This document shows positions 44,119 to 50,908 of a stretch of DNA of 50,908 nt, in pieces. A program made the position numbers and the translations under genes. Location: positions 1-50,908 of the forward strand of contig CAITJH010000017.1 of the NCBI GenBank assembly GCA_903892635.1, in the 5' to 3' direction. This DNA is from an uncultured Actinomycetes bacterium (lineage in GTDB: Bacteria; Actinomycetota; Actinomycetes; S36-B12; UBA5976). Position 1 is the first letter of the stretch, and every line of letters begins with the position of its first letter. The notes beneath the pieces are model-generated. The model had not been told where the DNA came from. It did not search any database and saw nothing but the letters and a program-made list of their open reading frames with translations.

Positions 44119-44192
44119 CTAGGCAATTCTGAAGCGCCCGCGACAGAAGGGGAGAGACCTCTACAGGTCTTTCGCTATTGCATTTGAGGTGC

Positions 44193-47081
44193 ATGATGTC
44201 GGTGCAAGCTTCCAACCAGGCGTACACAACGTTCGCTGATCGTCATATCGGTCCAAATTCTGCGGACCTCACCAAAATTCTTTCGTTTCTGGGTTACGCA
44301 AGCCTTGATGATTTATCAAACAAAGCAGTTCCAGTAAACATCCAAAATCCAACTGGCCTGAACATTCCGAATGGGGCATCAGAGGCCGAGACTTTGGCAA
44401 CATTGCGCACGCTTGCAGAAGCCAACGAAGTACTGACCTCGATGATCGGCCTGGGTTATTACGGAACTCACACACCGGGAGTCATCCTTCGTAACATCAC
44501 AGAAAACCCTGCGTGGTACACGGCCTACACGCCATACCAACCAGAAATTTCACAGGGTCGTTTGGAAGCACTTTTGAACTTCCAAACCATGGTCACTGAC
44601 CTCACTGGTCTGGACATCGCCAGCGCATCACTTCTTGATGAATCAACAGCATGCGCTGAAGCCATGACACTTATGCGTCGAAGCTCAAAAGTTGAAGCAG
44701 ATGTTCTTCTTGTCGATGCAGATACTCATCCACAAACTTTGGCTGTACTGGCAACACGCGCAGAACCACTTGGCATCACACTTCAGATAATCGATCCAGC
44801 CACTCAAACTGAAGTCAAGGATGCATTCGGCGTTCTGTTGAGTTACCCAGCAAGTTCAGGTTCACTTCGCGACATGAAGGCCATCGTCGACAGTGCTCAC
44901 GCCAATGGCGCACTTGCTGCAGTGACAACTGACTTGCTCGCGCTCACAGTGCTCGAAGCTCCAGGTGAGTGGGGCGTAGACATCGCCGTTGGTTCTTCTC
45001 AGCGCTTCGGTGTTCCTATGGGATTCGGTGGTCCACACGCTGGCTTCATGGCAGTGCGCAAGGGTGTGGAGCGTTCAATGCCAGGTCGTCTCGTTGGCGT
45101 CAGTGTTGATGCCGATGGCAAGAAGGCCTATCGCTTGGCGCTACAAACTCGTGAACAACACATTCGCCGCGACAAGGCAACCAGCAACATTTGTACTGCA
45201 CAGGTGTTGCTTGCGGTCATGGCATCGATGTACGCGGTCTACCACGGTCCTGTTGGACTTAAAAACATTGCACTTCAAGTTCACGGTCGTGCAACTGCAC
45301 TCGCAAGTGGCTTGATTCGTGCCGGCGTGACCGTCTCTGATTCGTTTTTCGACGCGCTTCGCATTTCAGTACCTGGGAAAGCAGAAGCAATTCACAAAGC
45401 TGCGCGTGATCGCGGAATTGCATTGTGGCTCGTCGATTCAGACACACTTTCGATCAGCGTGGATGAAACAACAACCGCACACGACGTTGAACTTGTGTGG
45501 GAAAGTTTCGCATCTGTTATCGCCGGCGATTACCCGAATGATTATTCGGGTGTCGATGAATCAAATGTGTTGCCTGAAGATCAGCAGCGCAAGACTGAAT
45601 ACCTCACACACCCAGTATTCAATTCACACCACAGCGAAACTGCAATGCTTCGTTACATCCGCAAGCTCAGTGATAAGGACATCGCACTTGATCGCTCGAT
45701 GATTCCTTTGGGCTCGTGCACCATGAAGTTGAATGCAACCTCTGAAATGGAAGCCGTCACATGGCCAGAGTTTGGTGGCCTTCATCCATTTGCACCGTTA
45801 GATACTGTTCAGGGATACCTCACCATGATTCGCGAACTCGAAGCATGGCTTGTAGAAGTAACTGGCTACGACGCAGTCTCGCTGCAACCAAATGCTGGAT
45901 CGCAAGGTGAGTTCGCAGGGCTACTCGCAATTCGCGCCTACCACCGTGCAAACGGTGATTTCGATCGCGACGTGTGCTTGATTCCAAGTTCAGCCCATGG
46001 AACTAATGCCGCATCTGCTGTCATGGCTGGCATGAAAGTCGCTGTTGTCGCTTGTGATGACTTCGGCAACGTTGATCTTGATGATCTCAAGCAAAAGATA
46101 TTGGCAAACGAAGGCAAGATCGCTGCGCTGATGATCACATACCCATCGACACACGGTGTCTACGAAATGGCCGTTCAAGACATCTGCGCCATGGTGCACG
46201 ATGCTGGCGGTCAGGTTTATGTCGACGGTGCAAACCTCAACGCGCTTGTTGGTTTGGCTAAGCCAGGCAAGTTCGGCGCAGACGTGTCGCACTTGAACTT
46301 GCACAAGACCTTCGCGATTCCTCATGGTGGTGGCGGGCCGGGTGTTGGCCCTGTCGGCGTTCGCGAACATCTCGCTCCGTACTTACCTTCACATCCACTT
46401 CGCCCTGAGGCTGGTCCTCTTGGTCGCGGTCATGCTGATGGTGGAGTTGGCGCGGTCAGTGCGGCACCGTGGGGTAGCGCTTCGATCCTGCCAATCCCAT
46501 GGGCATACATCCGCATGATGGGTGGCGATGGCTTGAAGAAGGCAACTCAGGTTGCCGTCGCAAACGCCAACTACATCGCACGTCAGCTCGAGTCGGATTA
46601 CCCAGTTCTGTACAAGGGAGCAAACGACCTTGTTGCACACGAATGCATCTTCGATCTACGCAAGATCACTGCAGATACTGGTGTCAGTGTCGATGATGTG
46701 GCCAAGCGATTGATCGACTTTGGATTCCACGCGCCAACCATGTCGTTCCCTGTAGCTGGCACGCTGATGGTCGAGCCAACCGAAAGTGAAGACTTAGGCG
46801 AAATGGATCGTTTCATTCACGCTATGAAGCAAATCCGCCGCGAAATCGATGTGGTTGCATCCGGTAAGTGGCCAGTTGAAGACAATCCTTTGGCAAACGC
46901 ACCGCACACCGCGGAGTACTTGCTAGGGGAGTGGAATCACCCATACTCGCGCGAAGAGGCTGCATACCCAGTCGAGACATTGCGTGACACCAAGTACTGG
47001 GCTCCAGTGCGTCGTATCGATGGTGCTTACGGAGATCGCAACTTGGTGTGCTCGTGCCCACCGGTAACTGATTTCGCATGA
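44193..47081 (+). CDS. gcvP: Glycine dehydrogenase (aminomethyl-transferring), P protein
   Basis: [32 protein letters not shown] site; start trimmed to ATG 44193/44196 behind AGGTG. Confidence 0.97.
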   Translation: MMSVQASNQAYTTFADRHIGPNSADLTKILSFLGYASLDDLSNKAVPVNIQNPTGLNIPNGASEAETLATLRTLAEANEVLTSMIGLGYYGTHTPGVILRNITENPAWYTAYTPYQPEISQGRLEALLNFQTMVTDLTGLDIASASLLDESTACAEAMTLMRRSSKVEADVLLVDADTHPQTLAVLATRAEPLGITLQIIDPATQTEVKDAFGVLLSYPASSGSLRDMKAIVDSAHANGALAAVTTDLLALTVLEAPGEWGVDIAVGSSQRFGVPMGFGGPHAGFMAVRKGVERSMPGRLVGVSVDADGKKAYRLALQTREQHIRRDKATSNICTAQVLLAVMASMYAVYHGPVGLKNIALQVHGRATALASGLIRAGVTVSDSFFDALRISVPGKAEAIHKAARDRGIALWLVDSDTLSISVDETTTAHDVELVWESFASVIAGDYPNDYSGVDESNVLPEDQQRKTEYLTHPVFNSHHSETAMLRYIRKLSDKDIALDRSMIPLGSCTMKLNATSEMEAVTWPEFGGLHPFAPLDTVQGYLTMIRELEAWLVEVTGYDAVSLQPNAGSQGEFAGLLAIRAYHRANGDFDRDVCLIPSSAHGTNAASAVMAGMKVAVVACDDFGNVDLDDLKQKILANEGKIAALMITYPSTHGVYEMAVQDICAMVHDAGGQVYVDGANLNALVGLAKPGKFGADVSHLNLHKTFAIPHGGGGPGVGPVGVREHLAPYLPSHPLRPEAGPLGRGHADGGVGAVSAAPWGSASILPIPWAYIRMMGGDGLKKATQVAVANANYIARQLESDYPVLYKGANDLVAHECIFDLRKITADTGVSVDDVAKRLIDFGFHAPTMSFPVAGTLMVEPTESEDLGEMDRFIHAMKQIRREIDVVASGKWPVEDNPLANAPHTAEYLLGEWNHPYSREEAAYPVETLRDTKYWAPVRRIDGAYGDRNLVCSCPPVTDFA

Positions 47082-48355
47082 TCACGTTAACCGCGCACGA
47101 ACAAGACATGCTTGATGGCAAGCATGGGGAAGCGGTAGCGCTTTCTATGCGAATCATCACTGAACTCGGTCGAATTCGTGGCGCCAAGAAATTGATTGAC
47201 GTTGAGTCGGTTCACATTGATGGTTGCATCTTCTATGGTCAAGCGGGCCTTGATTTCGCAAACCGTTTAGTTGAACTCAATGCTCAAGTCACGATTCCAA
47301 CGACAGTGAATGTTGGCTCAATCGATCTGATTCACCCAGGGCTTGTGCTGGAAAATACCGAGCGCGAAAAGTGGGTTGCTGATGGCGCTCGAAAGATCAT
47401 GGCTGCTTACGCCGAACTAGGCGTCAAACAAACATGGACGTGTGCTCCGTATCAAGCCGATTCACGTCCTGAATTTGGTTCGAACATCGCATGGGCCGAG
47501 TCCAACGCCATCGTGTTCGCCAATTCAGTTCTGGGAGCACGTACAGATCGCTATGGCGACTTTCTTGACATCGCTGCGGCAATCACAGGCAAGGCACCAT
47601 ACGCTGGCTTGCATCTGGATGAAAACCGAGTTGGTCACGTCATCCTCGATTGTTCAGCACTGTCCGATCGCGTCCTCGATATAGACATCACGTATCCGAT
47701 TCTTGGCTACATTGGCGGACACATCGCAGGAACAAAAAATCCTGTCTATGTTGGACTGCCTAACGACCTTTCTGAAGATCGACTTAAGGCACTGGGAGCA
47801 GCTGCAGCATCGTCAGGGGGAGTGGCACTATTCCACGTTGTAGGACGTACTCCTGATGCGCCAACTCTCGAGGCCGTCGTCAGCGATGCTTCACAAGTGC
47901 CCGTGCATCACATCACACCAGAGACTTTGCGCGATGGACGCGAAGAGTTATGTACCGCGACGGAAACACAACTCGATGCAGTCAGCCTTGGCACACCGCA
48001 CGCATCAGTCGATGAAATTCGCGCACTCTACGACTTACTTGTCGGTGGGGAAGCGATAAGTCCTTCAGTGCAGTTTTATATCAACACCGGCCGAACAGTT
48101 CTTGGTCAAGCAGATGAATTGGGTCTCGTAAAACCGCTTGAAGCATTAGGCGTGAAGTTCATCGTTGACACGTGTGCGTACATCACCTCTGTATTCCGTG
48201 GACAAACTAAAACTGTCATGACCAACAGTGGGAAAGTGGCTCACTATGTTCCCGGCAACATGGGTGTTGATGCCGTTTTGGCGACTCTTGAAGAATGCGT
48301 TGCCTCGGCTCAATCTGGGGTAGTGACGTGGGATCGAGAGTTGTTCCATGACTAA
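47078..48355 (+). CDS. Aconitase X catalytic (large) subunit-like protein
   Basis: [63 protein letters not shown] overlap with gcvP. Confidence 0.88.
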   Translation: MITLTAHEQDMLDGKHGEAVALSMRIITELGRIRGAKKLIDVESVHIDGCIFYGQAGLDFANRLVELNAQVTIPTTVNVGSIDLIHPGLVLENTEREKWVADGARKIMAAYAELGVKQTWTCAPYQADSRPEFGSNIAWAESNAIVFANSVLGARTDRYGDFLDIAAAITGKAPYAGLHLDENRVGHVILDCSALSDRVLDIDITYPILGYIGGHIAGTKNPVYVGLPNDLSEDRLKALGAAAASSGGVALFHVVGRTPDAPTLEAVVSDASQVPVHHITPETLRDGREELCTATETQLDAVSLGTPHASVDEIRALYDLLVGGEAISPSVQFYINTGRTVLGQADELGLVKPLEALGVKFIVDTCAYITSVFRGQTKTVMTNSGKVAHYVPGNMGVDAVLATLEECVASAQSGVVTWDRELFHD

Positions 48356-48773
48356 CTCGACGATTATTCAGGCAACTGCCTTGACCTATGGCCACGGAAC
48401 CGGACAGGTGCTCAAACTAGACGATCCGGTGTCATTTTGGGGTGGAATTGACCACAACGGCATGATTAACGACGTTCATCACCCGCAACACGGCGTATAC
48501 GTCACAGAGCGGGTTTTAGCGATGACGTCAGGCAGAGGCTCAAGTTCGGGCGCATATTGCCTGATGGAGCTCCTACGGCTCGATTTGGCGCCCGCTGGAA
48601 TCGTTTTATGCGAACCTGATGGCATTATTTCTCTTGGCGCCTTGGCAGCCGCTGAAATCTACGACAAATGGCTACCAATCATCGAAATTAGTCTGTCTGA
48701 CTTTGAGATCTTGCAGGACGGTGTAACGGCCAAAGTGGATTCGGCAGTCACTGGCGCGAGTATCACTTACTGA
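48348..48773 (+). CDS. Aconitase X swivel-domain (small, DUF126) subunit-like protein
   Basis: LDDPVSFWGGIDHNGMINDVHHPQHG, MTSGRGSSSGAYCLMELLRL; overlaps large subunit. Confidence 0.88.
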   Translation: MTNSTIIQATALTYGHGTGQVLKLDDPVSFWGGIDHNGMINDVHHPQHGVYVTERVLAMTSGRGSSSGAYCLMELLRLDLAPAGIVLCEPDGIISLGALAAAEIYDKWLPIIEISLSDFEILQDGVTAKVDSAVTGASITY

Positions 48774-48806
48774 TCTTTTTTGCCCAGAGGTCGCCACTGG
48801 GCACAT

Positions 48807-48906
48807 GCGATATCGGATGCAAATGCCGCCGAACACGCTCCATGAGCAAATGAATTTTCGCTCATGTCGCTTTTAGAGGTTCGGCTTACATTTCATCCGA
48901 CATCGC
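48807..48906. other. Long imperfect hairpin with nested inner hairpin
   Basis: GCGATaTCGGATGcAAATGccGCCGAAC pairs with GTTCGGCttaCATTTCATCCGAcATCGC (about 24 bp); inner CATGAGC/GCTCATG 7-bp stem. Confidence 0.85.
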
Positions 48907-48929
48907 CTAGCCGGTGACCAGATGGCTAG
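48907..48929. other. Short hairpin CTAGCC-N11-GGCTAG
   Basis: Perfect 6-bp inverted repeat immediately following the long hairpin. Confidence 0.75.
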
Positions 48930-49074
48930 CTGAGAACCCAGCAAGGTTCATGACATTTGGTTGACTCACGTGAGCGAGCTGAGAACCCAGCAAGGTTCAT
49001 GACATTTGGTTGACTTACGTGAGCGAGCTGAGAACCCAGCAAGGTTCATGACATTTGGTTGACTCACGTAAGTG
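48928..49074. repeat. Three contiguous 49-bp tandem repeats with internal dyads
   Basis: Unit AGCTGAGAACCCAGCAAGGTTCATGACATTTGGTTGACTCACGTGAGCG at 48928, 48977, 49026; only a few substitutions, confined to the CTCACGTGAG dyad and unit end. Confidence 0.97.
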
Positions 49075-49102
49075 AGTTGACATAATGTATCTTATCGGAT
49101 AG
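49075..49102 (-). other. dif: Putative dif site (XerC/XerD recombination site)
   Basis: Minus strand CTATCCGATAA-GATACA-TTATGTCAACT: 11-6-11 architecture; XerD arm TTATGTCAACT is 9/11 to E. coli TTATGTTAAAT; fits my recollection of actinobacterial dif (..CCGATAA..ACATTATGTCAA.T). Confidence 0.85.
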
Positions 49103-49252
49103 TTATTAACCCAATAAAGCCCGCTAATCAGCCATTTTCCAGATGATCCAAGAGGCACGCTCACAACATTGCCTGATTCTTACAGTTTCGTGAGGTTTAC
49201 CTTGACAGGGATCTGGGTACGTTGAGTGTGCACATCACAAAGGAGAATTTCG

Positions 49253-49591
49253 ATGAGTGAATCAATGCGTGGAAATCGACTTGGCGCGACGTCTTATGAG
49301 GTCGACAAGGGCATATCAGCAGCACGTCAACTGACTACTTACGTGTGTCCGCAGGCCCATCACACGACGTTGCCGTTCGCTCTTGAGGCTGACGAAATTC
49401 CAGATACTTGGCGATGCGCCTGTGGGCTCATGGGAACCCGCTGGGGTCAAGCTATGCACGAACAGCCTGTGGCACGTCAAACGCGGTCGCATTGGGACAT
49501 GTTGCTTGAACGCCGGAGCATCGCCGAACTTGAAGCGCTTCTCAAAGAACGTTTAGATCTCATTCGCGGTAGCGAAAAGCGATCAGCTTAG
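49253..49591 (+). CDS. rbpA: RNA polymerase-binding protein RbpA
   Basis: MRGNRLGATSYEVDKG, EIPDTWRCACGLMGT, RSHWDMLLERRSIAELEALLKERLDLIRG; SD AAAGGAG. Confidence 0.95.
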   Translation: MSESMRGNRLGATSYEVDKGISAARQLTTYVCPQAHHTTLPFALEADEIPDTWRCACGLMGTRWGQAMHEQPVARQTRSHWDMLLERRSIAELEALLKERLDLIRGSEKRSA

Positions 49592-49610
49592 GTTGACATA
49601 ACTAGGGGAA

Positions 49611-50372
49611 TTACGACTTACGAGAGAACAACTTTCGTAAGTCGTTTTTTCTCTTAGCCAATCCCCACTGAGTGACACGTTTGAGTGCTTCCGAGACGAT
49701 GGCTTGATCCATTTTGCTTTCGCCACGTTCTCGCTCAATGAAAGTAATGGGAACTTCCTTCACCCGCTGCCCTGCCTGCACGGCCCGCCATGCCATGTCG
49801 ACTTGGAAGCAATATCCCTGACTTTCAACCAATTCGAGTCCGATGGCATCAAGCGCAGTGATCCTGAATGCCCTAAATCCTCCAGTTGCATCCGAGATCG
49901 GCATGCCAAGCCAGACTCTCGTGTAAAAGTTTCCTCCACGGGAAAGTATTTCGCGATGCAGCGGCCAGTTCACGACTTTGCCACCTTTGATCCAGCGTGA
50001 ACCGAGAACTACGTCAGCATCAACGAGTGCATTCAGCAACAAAGGTAAGTCAACAGCCCGATGCGAACCATCGGCGTCCATCTCAACAACTACGTCATAG
50101 CCTTGCTGTTTGGCCCATTGAAAACTTGCAATGTAAGCCGCGCCTAAACCTTCTTTTACGGTTCGATGCAAAACTTTTACGTGGTGATCAACGGCAGCGA
50201 TTTCGTTGGCTCGAACACCTGTTCCATCGGGTGAATTGTCATCAGCGACCAGTACATCAATGTCTGGCGTCGCTACCCTAACGGCCGCGACAGCTATATC
50301 GATATTGTCGATTTCGTTGTACGTAGGAATGATGACAAGAATTCGACCTAGATATTGGTAAGCGGCAGACAC
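49611..50372 (-). CDS. Polyprenol monophosphomannose synthase (GT2)
   Basis: VIIPTYNEIDNI, VADDNSPDGTG, VEMDADGSH, GSRWIKGG, DATGGFRAFR; adjacent lnt. Confidence 0.94.
   Translation of the reverse strand: MSAAYQYLGRILVIIPTYNEIDNIDIAVAAVRVATPDIDVLVADDNSPDGTGVRANEIAAVDHHVKVLHRTVKEGLGAAYIASFQWAKQQGYDVVVEMDADGSHRAVDLPLLLNALVDADVVLGSRWIKGGKVVNWPLHREILSRGGNFYTRVWLGMPISDATGGFRAFRITALDAIGLELVESQGYCFQVDMAWRAVQAGQRVKEVPITFIERERGESKMDQAIVSEALKRVTQWGLAKRKNDLRKLFSRKS
49613..49655 (+). terminator. Rho-independent terminator of rbpA
   Basis: ACGACTTACGA-N11-TCGTAAGTCGT followed by TTTTTCTCTT; perfect 11-bp stem. Confidence 0.92.
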
Positions 50373-50381
50373 AGTTTTACT

Positions 50382-50908
50382 TTACGTTATCGCCGTTGTG
50401 GAGGTGAATGAAGTCCCCCGCCAACCGCGTTGACGTATAAAACTGCTACCTACGATTAAGCCAAAAAGTGCCAACCAAGGAGCGCTTCCCCACCGATCTA
50501 TTGGTTGTCGATCATTGCGCTTACTCAGAGTTGCGATCAAATAGGTTGCTGACATTTCCTTGGATTGTGCGACAACATTCCCGTCAGCACGAACCATGGC
50601 TGAAAAACCTGTTGTAGTTGCTACCGCAAAATCACGCTGATGCTCGATTGCTCGGAATCGTGTGATTTGAAGTTGCTGCATCGGTTGATCTGTGTGCGCG
50701 TAAGTCGCATTGTTTGATTGAACCGTAATAAATGAAGCACCATGATCAATCAATTGACGTAGATGGTTGTCATAAGCAATTTCAAAACATATGACATCGC
50801 CAAAAACTGTTGATGTATTGAGAGTCATGATTCCCGTGCGTTTTCCGGCGATGTAATGATTCGGCGTAATTCCAAAACGATCAGCAAATCTCAGCAAGAT
50901 ATTCTGAT
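50382..50908 (-). CDS. lnt: Apolipoprotein N-acyltransferase, C-terminal part (runs off window)
   Basis: VICFEIAYDNHLRQLIDHGASFITVQSNNATYAHTDQPMQQLQITRFRAIE; reading frame open to the window edge. Confidence 0.9.
   Translation of the reverse strand, partial: QNILLRFADRFGITPNHYIAGKRTGIMTLNTSTVFGDVICFEIAYDNHLRQLIDHGASFITVQSNNATYAHTDQPMQQLQITRFRAIEHQRDFAVATTTGFSAMVRADGNVVAQSKEMSATYLIATLSKRNDRQPIDRWGSAPWLALFGLIVGSSFIRQRGWRGTSFTSTTAIT

Noticed and set aside
48774-48803. TGCCCAG-N9-CTGGGCA hairpin as a rho-independent terminator of the AcnX genes
   Set aside because: The T-tract lies 5' of the stem on the + strand, and no U-tract follows the stem on either strand.
48928-49074. Tandem repeats as a CRISPR array
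   Set aside because: Units are contiguous 49-mers with no unique spacers and no cas genes in the window.
49203-49208. TTGACA upstream of rbpA as a -35 box
   Set aside because: No convincing -10 hexamer at 16-18 bp spacing; not enough to call a promoter.

Overview
This 50.9 kb window is an actinobacterial chromosome segment. Evidence is RbpA, the PI-mannoside genes (PI-P synthase, acyltransferase, pimA), polyprenol-P-mannose synthase, DUF881/small-basic-protein genes, a GarA-like FHA protein and an actinobacterial LexA box. It is gene-dense and almost entirely + strand. It carries housekeeping clusters: pabB-pabC; thrS-HIT; PIM synthesis; pdxST; ruvCAB; secDF-apt-rel; hisS-aspS-rarA-alaS-ruvX-mltG; aroE/C/K/B/Q-efp-nusB; DUF881-gcvH-FHA-MerR-BFN-MerR-gcvP. 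It also has four tRNAs (Val, Cys, Gly, Leu-CAA) and a glycine riboswitch before gcvP. The most notable region is the intergenic stretch 48774-49252. It contains a sequence closely matching a XerC/XerD dif site (49075-49102). Directly abutting its XerD-arm side are three 49-bp tandem repeats with internal dyads, and beyond them a ~100-nt long imperfect hairpin. Gene orientation and G-rich (GGGGA) strand bias both appear to switch at this point, so it may be the replication terminus with an undescribed accessory array. Other notable items are a truncated EF-G-like protein lacking its GTP-binding motifs, an aconitase-X pair translationally coupled to gcvP under a glycine riboswitch, a short-variable-arm tRNA-Leu(CAA), a MerR gene with a dyad in its promoter spacer, and a terminator embedded in a convergent gene. 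All calls are by reading; no searches were run.
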